From: CAZDEK01 sp964504625
GTDB taxonomy: Bacteria > Patescibacteriota > Saccharimonadia > CAILAD01 > GCA-016700035
Assembly: GCA_964504625.1 (NCBI GenBank)
Contig: CAZDEK010000046.1
Coordinates: 1 to 7,184, forward strand
Length of the DNA stretch: 7,184 nt
Direction of reading: 5' to 3'
Shown here: positions 1 through 6,078 of the stretch, piece after piece
How positions within the stretch are numbered: position 1 is the stretch's first letter
Layout of the letters: each line of letters opens with the position of its first letter
The notes under the pieces: generated by a model
What the model was told of the DNA's origin: nothing
The model's input: only the letters and a program-made list of their open reading frames with translations
The model's database searches: none
Position numbers and translations under genes: made by a program

Positions 1-612
1 GGCTAGCACGTCATCAGTATTGGGTTTGTCATTCCAATACACATCGCTGCCATTGGTTTCGAGGATCTTGCCACCATTACTTGATTGGGTTGGCAGGAGG
101 GCATTGATAGCCTCGGCTCGGGTATTCGCGCTCGTTCCTCCTTGGTTGATGGGCAGCGGTGCTGCCAGCGAGGTAGAGACCACGGTCGGTGAGTCGGCTG
201 TTCCTGATAAATCACCGGCCAGCTTGAGCTTACCTTTAATAGTATCGGTAGCATCAGGAACCAGTGCCGTTACGTCGGCCCAGCTGACATTGGCACCATC
301 AGTTTTAAGTACTTTGCCCGTATTGCTAGGCTGGTCAGGAAGTAGGTTATTGAGTGCACTGTCGCGAGTTCCACCAGCAGTTCCTCCTTGGTTGATGGGC
401 AGAGGTGCCGCCAGCGAGGTGGAGACCACTTTTGGTGCATCAGCTGTGCCACCGAGATCGCTCGTTAGCTGTAAGACGCCTTTGATAGAAGGCGTAGCAT
501 CGGGCAGACTGAATTTAAGTGTACCGTCTTCATTATGGGAAACGCGCAAGAATTCGTTAAGGATGCCACCCCATGAGCCAATGTCATCGCCGGGTACGGG
601 GAGACGTGCCAT
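1..612 (-). CDS. Tail-fibre-like repeat protein, C-terminus cut off by the window edge
   Basis: The frame is open from an ATG at 612 to position 1 (204 codons, no stop), so the protein continues beyond the window. Residues 1-33 form a short conserved-looking head (MARLPVPGDDIGSWGGILNE, then FLRVSHNEDGTLK), of a kind I recall at the start of tail-fibre-like proteins in actinobacterial phages and Saccharibacteria. Residues 37-118 and 119-200 are two copies of an 82-residue unit containing PLPINQGGT, LLP..S..GK.L.T.G..V.W and GDLSGTADSP-like segments, which is the usual grammar of phage tail-fibre shaft repeats. There is no signal peptide. The start overlaps the stop of the 81-aa gene by one base (TAATG). 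A GGAGG lies 9 nt before the ATG, inside the neighbour's last codons, so translation is probably coupled. Likely role (inferred): a trimeric fibre or surface adhesin shaft. The receptor-binding tip, if present, is outside the window. Confidence 0.8.
   Translation of the reverse strand, partial: MARLPVPGDDIGSWGGILNEFLRVSHNEDGTLKFSLPDATPSIKGVLQLTSDLGGTADAPKVVSTSLAAPLPINQGGTAGGTRDSALNNLLPDQPSNTGKVLKTDGANVSWADVTALVPDATDTIKGKLKLAGDLSGTADSPTVVSTSLAAPLPINQGGTSANTRAEAINALLPTQSSNGGKILETNGSDVYWNDKPNTDDVLA
13..504 (-). repeat. Two tandem 246-bp (82-codon) coding repeats in the fibre gene
   Basis: Unit 1 is 504-259 and unit 2 is 258-13, both inside the fibre-like gene. The units align without gaps at a period of exactly 246 bp: the block beginning cttggttgatgggcag occurs at 141 and again at 387. 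The best-conserved stretch is VVSTSLAAPLPINQGGT in both copies. The Trp near the end of each unit (W111 and W193) is also conserved. Divergence is higher at the unit edges, so the duplication is not very recent or is under selection only in the core. Further units may follow beyond the window. Confidence 0.9.
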
Positions 613-857
613 TATTTCCCACCTCCAAGCTTGGGCTGAACCTTATCGGCATAGCTGCCGCCTCCATAAGCACCAAGCTCAAAATGATGCGGTTGCGGTC
701 GTTTTTCCTGATGCAAGATATGATCAAACAGGCTCTTGAGACCAATCAGGCCAACTATCACACCGCCCATATACAGCAAAAATTGCCGGCGATCCATCGG
801 CTTATCCATGAGCTTATCAAGGGCTTTGGTGTCTAGCTGATCGAGCAGCGGGTTCAT
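612..857 (-). CDS. Small single-pass membrane protein with a twin-arginine-like motif
   Basis: An 81-residue protein. Residues 1-22 are charged and mostly helical in character (LLDQLDTKALDKLMDKPMD). Then comes a twin-arginine-like RRQFL at residues 23-27, a hydrophobic segment at about 26-44, and a polar tail ending in AYGGGSY and KLGGGK. The arrangement fits a membrane anchor with the N-terminus inside and about 37 residues outside. The RRxFL followed by a moderately hydrophobic stretch also resembles a Tat signal-anchor, but there is no cleavage site or folded cargo. AAAGAGGAAC just before the ATG gives a good ribosome binding site. The gene is first in a two-gene unit behind a strong promoter, and its stop overlaps the fibre gene's ATG. 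By context (inferred) it could anchor, export or chaperone the fibre. No family is recognised with certainty. Confidence 0.8.
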   Translation of the reverse strand: MNPLLDQLDTKALDKLMDKPMDRRQFLLYMGGVIVGLIGLKSLFDHILHQEKRPQPHHFELGAYGGGSYADKVQPKLGGGK

Positions 858-915
858 GTTCCTCTTTCACACTTTCGTTTTTGAGGTTGCGTGATCACTC
901 TTATGCTTAACTGAA

Positions 916-944
916 ATTGTACGGCTGAAATCCTCTGATGTCAA
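916..944 (-). promoter_or_regulatory. Near-consensus sigma-70 promoter for the 81-aa and fibre genes
   Basis: On the minus strand a perfect -35 box TTGACA (944-939) is followed after exactly 17 bases by TACAAT (921-916), five of six matches to the -10 consensus. Transcription would start near 909, leaving an untranslated leader of about 50 nt before the ATG at 857. It sits 18 bp after the stop codon of the 451-aa gene, so the last two genes have their own transcription start in addition to any read-through. No clear operator or terminator is visible in the rest of the 858-962 gap. Confidence 0.75.
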
Positions 945-962
945 TTCTGCAACAGGCAGTAT

Positions 963-2318
963 TTAGACATAGTTAATCTGATAGATGACTTTCAGTGTCT
1001 GAGTGTTAGATTTTACGACCGGCGAGTCGAGCTTGTAGCGTGTGCCCAGGCCAGTCAGGCGGAAGCGATACATAGTTGTGCCGCGTCCGGTAATGAATTG
1101 AGACGAATCGACAATATCGATATCTGTGTATTCGCTCGATCCCCATAGTAAGACGTTGGCGGCTGTACTGGGATTCCAGGCGGCGAGTGAAACGTCTACC
1201 ATTACTTTATTGCCAGATGTGTCAAAGGCGTACATAGCGCCGGCTCTACCGGGAGCAATATTTCCAGCATTGTAATAAGTAACATTTGTGTAAGTAGTTT
1301 TCACCCAGAGCCGTTGAGTCGCTGGGTCCCAGCACAGGCCGGCTACATTGTTATAGCCTAAATAGTTACCTGGACTAGTCTGAGTATTGTTGTACGTGGC
1401 GAAATTAAAGTTAGATACATCACTCCCATCCGAGGTTGAGATACTCCAGGCGGTGAAATTCTCATTGCTGACTTGGGTAGTTGACCAGAGCTTTGTCCCG
1501 TCATAAGTCAAGGTGTTGTATGACCGAGTCGTAGTAGTGTATGGCCCGGTTTGCAGAACCCCCGAGCTATTGTAAGCCGCAATGCGGCGAGCTGCACCAT
1601 TATCACCTATTACCCACAGAAAACTGTTACCGCTATCCCAAGCGATACCTCGCACGGCGCTGAACTGGCTACTGACGTTAAAAGTAGTATTCTGTTGGAA
1701 TGTACTATTTAGCACATATATAACGGTTGTGCCTAAATTCCCGAATGATAAGTTTGAATTTGCACGAGCTAGGTACTTCCAGGTCTGAGGAGTTGACCAA
1801 TTCTGTTCGATGGTACTTCCAGAAAAGAAGCAGGGCCCAGAACCATCAGTCGCAGAGCTATTGAAAAAATTAGCTACCCAACCGACAGAGTTTATCGTTC
1901 CATTGCCGGCATTGGTTGGCCAGTCAAAGACCCATTTCGTATATGTAGGCTGGGCATCAAGCTGAGCTGCATTAGGCGTGCCTCTGAGTACGTCAGTGCC
2001 AGCATAAGTCGCTTTAGTGGCATAGCCGACGAGCTTACCCGGCATCGACCATTCATTGACTGAATCGGGAGTTAATGTGGAGTCGGTAAGAGTAATCGCA
2101 TCGGTAGCAGAATGGGGTTGATAGTCTGTGTCACTTGAGCCAATACTGCTCAGACCAGTTTTATACTGATTGCGTTGCTGCCATTTGGCTTGGCGAATGA
2201 CTTGATTGGCTGCAAAATTTTCTCCGACGCGTTCTTCTAGTAATCTACCTGTTGTTGCATCCTTGAGCTGCAGAGTAATTGTTGAAGAAAATAGCTTTGG
2301 GTAGTGATTTGTATGCAT
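963..2318 (-). CDS. Phage-structural-like protein with propeller-type repeats (paralogue B)
   Basis: A 451-residue protein paralogous to the adjacent 472-aa product. Residues about 13-50 carry a beta-strand/GxxxEE pattern (TITLQLKDATTGRLLEERVG) of a kind seen at the N-terminus of phage structural proteins. Residues 111-148 are the most conserved block between the two (QPTYTKWVFDW, NGTINSVGWV). From about 220 to 385 there are propeller-like blades: GIAWDS..NSFLWVIG, IAAYNSSGVLQTGP, LTYDGTKLW, GLCWDPATQRLWV, MYAFDTSGNKV. The end (NTQTLKVIYQINYV) is a strand typical of appendage proteins. There is no signal peptide or membrane helix. The ATG at 2318 directly follows the neighbour's stop (TAAATG) and has no Shine-Dalgarno sequence of its own, so it probably depends on coupling. 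Function is inferred only: a virion or cell-surface binding component. YVTN/NHL/Kelch-type propeller assignment is from pattern, not from a search. Confidence 0.8.
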   Translation of the reverse strand: MHTNHYPKLFSSTITLQLKDATTGRLLEERVGENFAANQVIRQAKWQQRNQYKTGLSSIGSSDTDYQPHSATDAITLTDSTLTPDSVNEWSMPGKLVGYATKATYAGTDVLRGTPNAAQLDAQPTYTKWVFDWPTNAGNGTINSVGWVANFFNSSATDGSGPCFFSGSTIEQNWSTPQTWKYLARANSNLSFGNLGTTVIYVLNSTFQQNTTFNVSSQFSAVRGIAWDSGNSFLWVIGDNGAARRIAAYNSSGVLQTGPYTTTTRSYNTLTYDGTKLWSTTQVSNENFTAWSISTSDGSDVSNFNFATYNNTQTSPGNYLGYNNVAGLCWDPATQRLWVKTTYTNVTYYNAGNIAPGRAGAMYAFDTSGNKVMVDVSLAAWNPSTAANVLLWGSSEYTDIDIVDSSQFITGRGTTMYRFRLTGLGTRYKLDSPVVKSNTQTLKVIYQINYV

Positions 2319-3737
2319 TTACGTATAGTCCATTTGATATGTGATACGAAGCGTTTGCGAATTGGTCTTATTGATGGGGGAGGGTAATAATACGCGAGAT
2401 CCCATGGCATCAAATAAGATGCGTTTTACGGTGTAATTACTACCTGATTCCCAATGAGGCATCAAGATCTGTTGCTTGTCGATAACCTCAAAATCCCAGT
2501 ATGTACCAAATCGATTATCGCTCACCATTGCTGTCATAAAATATCGGTTATTAAGTGAGGGAACAAAAACAGCTAGGCTTACTGGCGGCATAACTTCATT
2601 ACCCGACTGGTCATAAGCGCGAATGGCACCACTTGGACCAGTATTAACTCCATTACCTCCCGTGTAGGTTGTATTGCCGCTATAGGATATGGCGTAGGTG
2701 GCAATATATATCCAGGAGTTGCTACTTTCATAAGCTAATGCATAGGGGAATTCACCCGTGTAGGTGCCAGTATAACTTGGCAAGTTGATCGTCACATTCG
2801 ATATGTCTGATCCATTAGTGCCGATCTTATAGAGTGTCAATGTATTCGCGGCGCTACTAACGAGCGTCCATAAATTAGTACCATCAAATGTGAGGCTTTG
2901 ATAAGCACGATTCGTAACCGTCGTCGGACCATTCTGCAGGGTGCCGGCACTATTATAGGCAGCGATAATGGGGGCATTCGATCCATTTACGCCTAATACC
3001 CATAGCTTGTTATTTGCAGAGTCCCAGGCAATACCAGTTAATGATGTGCTGGCTCGAAACTGGCCACCGACAGAAAAAGTGGAAGTTTGAGAAAAGTTCC
3101 CATCAGTCACAGTAATTGCCGGAGTACCCGATTGGGCCAAATAGTATTCAGAGCTACTTTTTCTGGCAATTCGAAGTGCCTGACTGGTCAAAGTTTTAAC
3201 ATCTTGCACTGTTGCACTCGTATAAAATCTAGGCCCGTTAGAAGCCGTCCCCTGATAGGTGGTCGGAGCGTTAACCCACCCCAAAGAACCGATCGTACCA
3301 TTACCTGTGGATGTTGACCAATCAAAAACCCACTTCGTATATGTTGGCGTCGCTTCAGATAAGGAAACATTGGGTGAGCCTAGATAAGTATCAAGGCCAG
3401 AGTAGGTATATTTTCCTGCATATCCTATGAGCTTGCCAAACATATTCCATTCCCCGGCTGGATCCGTCGCATCAGTGGACGAAGTTAGAATCAGATGATC
3501 TTGAGAAAGGGGCTGGGCATAGTCAAGGTCGGCATTTGCGTTGAGCGTTGAAATACCGTTTTTGAAAAAGTTTGCACGTTGGACGTATTTTAAATGGCGA
3601 GTGCCAGCTTGGGCGATAAAGTTCTTCGACTGGATTTTTTCCTGGACTTTTCCAGAGGATGCATCTCGTAATTCAAGAGTAACATTTCCAGTTATCTGAT
3701 TGATAAGAGTTTGGGAGTTGAAGTATTCGCCAATCAT
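2319..3737 (-). CDS. Phage-structural-like protein with propeller-type repeats (paralogue A)
   Basis: A 472-residue paralogue of the downstream gene, with the same order of parts. The N-terminal beta segment is NVTLELRDASSGKVQEKIQS (residues 18-37). The conserved block is at 119-155 (TPTYTKWVFDW, NGTIGSLGWV). Propeller-like blades run from about 234 to 390 (GIAWDSANNKLWVLG, IAAYNSAGTLQNGP, LTFDGTNLW, ALAYESSNSWIYIAT, IRAYDQSGNEV). The end is NSQTLRITYQMDYT. It has many Ser, Thr, Asn, Gly and Tyr residues, no cysteine and no signal peptide, as expected for an extracellular beta protein assembled into a particle or exported by a dedicated route. No Shine-Dalgarno sequence is evident before the ATG at 3737, and no earlier in-frame start is better. 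The gene is richer in AT (about 40% GC in sampled lines) than the genes to its right. Role inferred: surface or fibre binding protein. Confidence 0.8.
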   Translation of the reverse strand: MIGEYFNSQTLINQITGNVTLELRDASSGKVQEKIQSKNFIAQAGTRHLKYVQRANFFKNGISTLNANADLDYAQPLSQDHLILTSSTDATDPAGEWNMFGKLIGYAGKYTYSGLDTYLGSPNVSLSEATPTYTKWVFDWSTSTGNGTIGSLGWVNAPTTYQGTASNGPRFYTSATVQDVKTLTSQALRIARKSSSEYYLAQSGTPAITVTDGNFSQTSTFSVGGQFRASTSLTGIAWDSANNKLWVLGVNGSNAPIIAAYNSAGTLQNGPTTVTNRAYQSLTFDGTNLWTLVSSAANTLTLYKIGTNGSDISNVTINLPSYTGTYTGEFPYALAYESSNSWIYIATYAISYSGNTTYTGGNGVNTGPSGAIRAYDQSGNEVMPPVSLAVFVPSLNNRYFMTAMVSDNRFGTYWDFEVIDKQQILMPHWESGSNYTVKRILFDAMGSRVLLPSPINKTNSQTLRITYQMDYT

Positions 3738-3839
3738 AGTCTAGAGGTTTGCTTTGCCAATACGCACATTGCGCTAAGCAATTAAATACAAAACTCAACA
3801 AAGCTTATGTATAGTTTATCTCAATTAGGAGTGATATGG
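3738..3839 (-). other. AT-rich intergenic gap with a small hairpin
   Basis: This 102-bp gap separates the LamG-like gene from the two paralogues. It holds a 5-bp stem with a 5-base loop (ATTGC 3768-3772, GCAAT 3778-3782). Read on the minus strand, it also holds an AT-rich stretch with TATACA and TTTAAT as possible -10 boxes. Neither has a recognisable -35 box at proper spacing. The hairpin is too short and lacks a T-run, so it is not a convincing terminator. The gap may contain a weak promoter for the paralogue pair. Confidence 0.35.
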
Positions 3840-5087
3840 CTAGCCGTTTGATGCGGTATCGTTAGGTAATGGCTGGTAAGACAAACTGTCATTGACTGAT
3901 ATTTGCAAAGGTCCTTGCGGAATGGCAGTAAGGAGATTGTCCGTGACAGTATCACTATATGCATAGCTATCGTTGATTGTGATAACTGGTGCTACAGGGG
4001 CATCGGCATTTTGCAGACTATCAGTGGGTGAACTGATATAGCTATAGCTGTCGGTAATAGTAATCATGATATTGAGGAATTGTGGAGGGCTGAGCGTGTC
4101 AGTCGGGGTAGGTGCATAGCTTAAGGAATCGCTGATATTGAGCGTAATGAGTGGGGTATTGGAATCTATATATGTATCAATAGGCTTATCTAGATAAAAA
4201 TAGTCATCTTCGATCGTGATGAAGAGCGAGTTTTGGTCGGAGATGATCGTTTTTGGCCCAGTAGTTTTGCCGATGCCAGTGAATGAGTACCCAGTACTGG
4301 TGCGCATCGTCATCGGCGCGTAGAAGTTGGCATTCGTGCGACGGAACGGCGCATAAGGGTCTTGCCAGAGCTCCCACACTTCAGAGTTAGTAAGGACGCG
4401 ATTCCAAAAATAGAACGGGCCAATGACGCCGTCCCAGGGCGCGGTGTTTTGATGATCATTGCCGAGATAAAAGCCATCAAGGGTGGTGGCTTGCGCGCCC
4501 TGGCCGACATTAAAGGCGGCGTAGCTAATCGGCTGGGTGGGGATCGAGCGCATGCCAGTATTTGTCACCATTTGTACAGGGGCGAGATTGTTGCCCGCGA
4601 ACGTAGATACTATCAGGACGGGTCCAGCGGTCGGAAAGTAGCTGGGGGCGAGCACGGAATAGTCGTCGGCAGTGGCAGATTTTTGCCAGCTCCAGAGCCC
4701 GGTAGAGTCAGCCCAGACGCGGACTTGCTGCACGCCAGCAGCCGTGCGGAAAGAAAACAATTCTTTGGGCGTGGAGGTCGGCGTCGAATCAAGCTTGATC
4801 CAGGCGGCCCACGTCCAGTTGGCCGGTACCGTGCGCGCCATCAAGCTATTGCGAGCCACTGCATTGCTGGCAGCAAAAGCCAGCCCCGACATACCGGTTT
4901 CTCGCCTGGTCCAGCTGACATTCGTCAGAGTGAGGTTAGCTGAGGTGCCCCAGCTGCCATAATTGCGCACCGTTGTGCCACCACCCTCGAGCATAGGGTA
5001 GGCTAGCACCAGCCCACTAGCCATGAATTTCGAAAAATCATCAGCCGGTCTGAGGGGTAGCGTGGGTGGAGTGATGCGTCCAGGCAT
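3840..5087 (-). CDS. LamG/concanavalin-like lectin-fold protein with a C-terminal repeat tail
   Basis: A 415-residue protein. Residues about 24-250 look like a LamG_3-type jelly roll: LVLAYPMLEGGGTTVRNYGS at the start, WTWAAWIKLDS in the middle, and the characteristic end GPFYFWNRVLTNSEVWELW followed by QDPYAPFRR. Such domains bind glycans or proteins and are common in phage appendages and bacterial adhesins. Residues 251-289 are a linker. Residues 290-415 are five 26-27-residue repeats with an I-T-I-x-D-S-x-S-Y core. There is no signal peptide or membrane helix. The ATG at 5087 lies 14 bp after the stop of the 163-aa gene, with only a weak ribosome binding site. The lectin part is clearly richer in GC (55-62% in sampled lines) than the repeat part (32-48%), which suggests a composite gene. 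Inferred role: receptor or surface-glycan contact. Confidence 0.82.
   Translation of the reverse strand: MPGRITPPTLPLRPADDFSKFMASGLVLAYPMLEGGGTTVRNYGSWGTSANLTLTNVSWTRRETGMSGLAFAASNAVARNSLMARTVPANWTWAAWIKLDSTPTSTPKELFSFRTAAGVQQVRVWADSTGLWSWQKSATADDYSVLAPSYFPTAGPVLIVSTFAGNNLAPVQMVTNTGMRSIPTQPISYAAFNVGQGAQATTLDGFYLGNDHQNTAPWDGVIGPFYFWNRVLTNSEVWELWQDPYAPFRRTNANFYAPMTMRTSTGYSFTGIGKTTGPKTIISDQNSLFITIEDDYFYLDKPIDTYIDSNTPLITLNISDSLSYAPTPTDTLSPPQFLNIMITITDSYSYISSPTDSLQNADAPVAPVITINDSYAYSDTVTDNLLTAIPQGPLQISVNDSLSYQPLPNDTASNG
3843..4220 (-). repeat. Five 26-27-residue D-S repeats at the LamG-like protein C-terminus
   Basis: Units begin at residues 290, 316, 342, 369 and 396. The Asp of the core falls at 294, 320, 346, 373 and 400, a spacing of 26, 26, 27 and 27. 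The cores are ITIEDDYFY, LNISDSLSY, ITITDSYSY, ITINDSYAY and ISVNDSLSY. Most units continue with a TD[ST]L-like segment about nine residues on. At DNA level the copies have diverged, so the protein pattern is what is conserved. The last unit is short and ends the protein. It is reminiscent of Ser/Asp-rich beta repeats in phage and surface-protein stalks. Confidence 0.85.
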
Positions 5088-5101
5088 AAACGCTTCGCGT
5101 G

Positions 5102-5593
5102 CTAGAAGAGGTAGAGATTTAGACCAATAAGGATATTGTCGGCAGCATCAAAGGTGGTGTGTGAAGTCAGAGTGACGAGGTAACCATAGAGACTCGTGGC
5201 CGTGCACTGGTAGTTCAGGCCAAGAGCCGGCACGCTGACCGCGCGATTATTGACGAGGTTGGTTGGGGCTGGGAAGGAGATGGTGCCAACGTAATACTGC
5301 ATGTCATTATCGGAGAAAGAAACGGCCGAGCGATCTGAGGCGGGCGTGACGGCCTGGCTAAATAACCAGAGATCGACGGCACCGATGATATTGGCTTTGT
5401 CGACTAAAGTGGCAGTCGAGACCATACCATACCCACCGGCGCGGCGTGTGGCATTCGGGAATACGAAAGCAGTCCCCATTTGATTATTGACCGAATAGCC
5501 ACCACCGGATGTACCGAGGCCTGAGCTAGCGATGAGGACGCGTTTGGCGACTGGTCGTGGGTCGACGGTTGGGAAACTGCTCGAGAGAGCCAT
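5102..5593 (-). CDS. Phage-structural-like protein of unknown function
   Basis: A 163-residue protein, rich in beta-type residues, with no signal peptide or membrane helix. The middle (AVDLWLFSQAVTPASDRSAV, then SFSDNDMQYYVGTISF) matches a pattern I recall from small conserved phage proteins of the form 'DLFLF...PT...DNAAF..SDAD...LVGVI.F'. The end is a run of alternating strands (YLVTLTSHTTFDAADNILIG). Its ATG overlaps the preceding stop by one base (TGATG), and GGAG lies 8 nt upstream, so it is translationally coupled to the 110-aa gene. The pair commonly looks like companion virion or appendage proteins (inference from family resemblance). A precise function is not known to me. Confidence 0.75.
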   Translation of the reverse strand: MALSSSFPTVDPRPVAKRVLIASSGLGTSGGGYSVNNQMGTAFVFPNATRRAGGYGMVSTATLVDKANIIGAVDLWLFSQAVTPASDRSAVSFSDNDMQYYVGTISFPAPTNLVNNRAVSVPALGLNYQCTATSLYGYLVTLTSHTTFDAADNILIGLNLYLF

Positions 5594-5925
5594 CAGGCGA
5601 TCTCCACTCCTGAGATAGTCAGGACGACGGCTTGACTCGTGAGATTTGTCGCGTGCAAGGCGGCACCGGAGGGCATGACGATGCTGACGTCAAGCGTGCT
5701 GATGCCGCTAGCCGGCACGACGTAGTCAGACAGGATGCGATTTGAGGCAGCTGGCGAACCAGCTGAGGGCACAACTGAGAGATGAATTGAGGCATCATTG
5801 GCGGTGGTATTGGTCATGACGATATTCTTCACGATAGTCGTTGTGTTTACCGGGACAGTATATAAAGTCGATCCGCCATTCGACGGGTAGGCTGATGGGT
5901 AGAGGATTTTTGGGGTATAGGCCAT
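5593..5925 (-). CDS. Small phage-structural-like beta protein
   Basis: A 110-residue all-beta-looking protein. It contains LYTVPVNTTTIVKNIVMTNT near residues 21-40, SNRILSDYVVPASGISTLDV near 61-80, and ends LTISGVEIA. This pattern ('LYTVP.NTTTIVK.I...NT', 'VP..G...LD', 'ISGVE.') is familiar from short phage and prophage structural proteins, often next to fibre genes. There is no signal peptide. It is the first gene of the leftward cluster. No proper Shine-Dalgarno sequence lies directly before the ATG at 5925 (nearest is AGGA about 14 nt upstream), so the exact start is less certain than the frame. The protein probably folds as a small jelly roll or immunoglobulin-like sandwich, but that is inferred from strand pattern only. 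Confidence 0.75.
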   Translation of the reverse strand: MAYTPKILYPSAYPSNGGSTLYTVPVNTTTIVKNIVMTNTTANDASIHLSVVPSAGSPAASNRILSDYVVPASGISTLDVSIVMPSGAALHATNLTSQAVVLTISGVEIA

Positions 5926-5983
5926 AGAGGCTGTACAATCCTAGGAGATATCCCTCACAAATTACTTATGCCTTCAGGCTTCT

Positions 5984-6012
5984 ATTGTGGCCTAGTCGTG
6001 TCGCCGACGCAA
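5984..6012 (-). promoter_or_regulatory. Weak candidate promoter for the leftward cluster
   Basis: On the minus strand TTGCGT (6012-6007) and CACAAT (5989-5984) are 17 bases apart. They match three and four of six consensus positions. They lie about 58 bp before the 110-aa gene. It is the best pair found in the 5926-6078 divergent region for leftward transcription, but it is weak. No rightward -35/-10 pair in the region is better. Confidence 0.25.
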
Positions 6013-6032
6013 CCCGGAGGCTGGTATGGTTT

Positions 6033-6063
6033 GAGGAGAAAGCTTATGCTTGGTGAGAGATGA
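6033..6063 (+). CDS. Five-codon minicistron with a strong ribosome binding site ahead of the kinase-like gene
   Basis: GAGGAG at 6033-6038 is the best Shine-Dalgarno sequence in the divergent region. Seven bases later there is an ATG (6046), and the frame reads MLGER then TGA at 6061-6063. This short frame is in phase with the large gene that follows. The TGA overlaps another ATG (6063) and lies 3 bases before the ATG at 6067. The arrangement fits a leader minicistron that delivers ribosomes to the downstream start by reinitiation. It could also be chance, or the mark of an older, longer N-terminus closed by a stop. The coding part is 6046-6063. Confidence 0.4.
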
Positions 6064-6078
6064 TGCATGGAGCGGACA

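Noticed and set aside
20..739. Plus-strand 239-codon open frame opposite the fibre gene
   Set aside because: It runs antisense across the fibre repeats and the 81-aa gene. Its own internal repeats mirror the minus-strand repeats, and the minus-strand reading has the recognisable fibre motifs, ribosome binding sites and promoter.
947..959. Small inverted repeat CTGC-AACAG-GCAG after the 451-aa gene as a terminator
   Set aside because: The stem is only four pairs and no T-run follows on the minus strand.
4362..4943. Plus-strand 193-codon open frame opposite the LamG-like gene
   Set aside because: The protein is rich in Arg/Gly/Ala as expected for the complement of a GC-rich gene, and shows no domain motif. 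The minus strand has a clear LamG-like ending.
5593..5595. Possible UGA recoding to glycine, as in Gracilibacteria and SR1
   Set aside because: Reading through the UGA that ends the 110-aa gene gives no sensible protein and collides with the coupled 163-aa start. No recognised gene needs an internal UGA.
5971..5980. GCC/GGC inverted repeat in the divergent region as an operator or terminator
   Set aside because: Only three or four pairs with a tiny loop and no flanking T-run; it is not distinguishable from chance.
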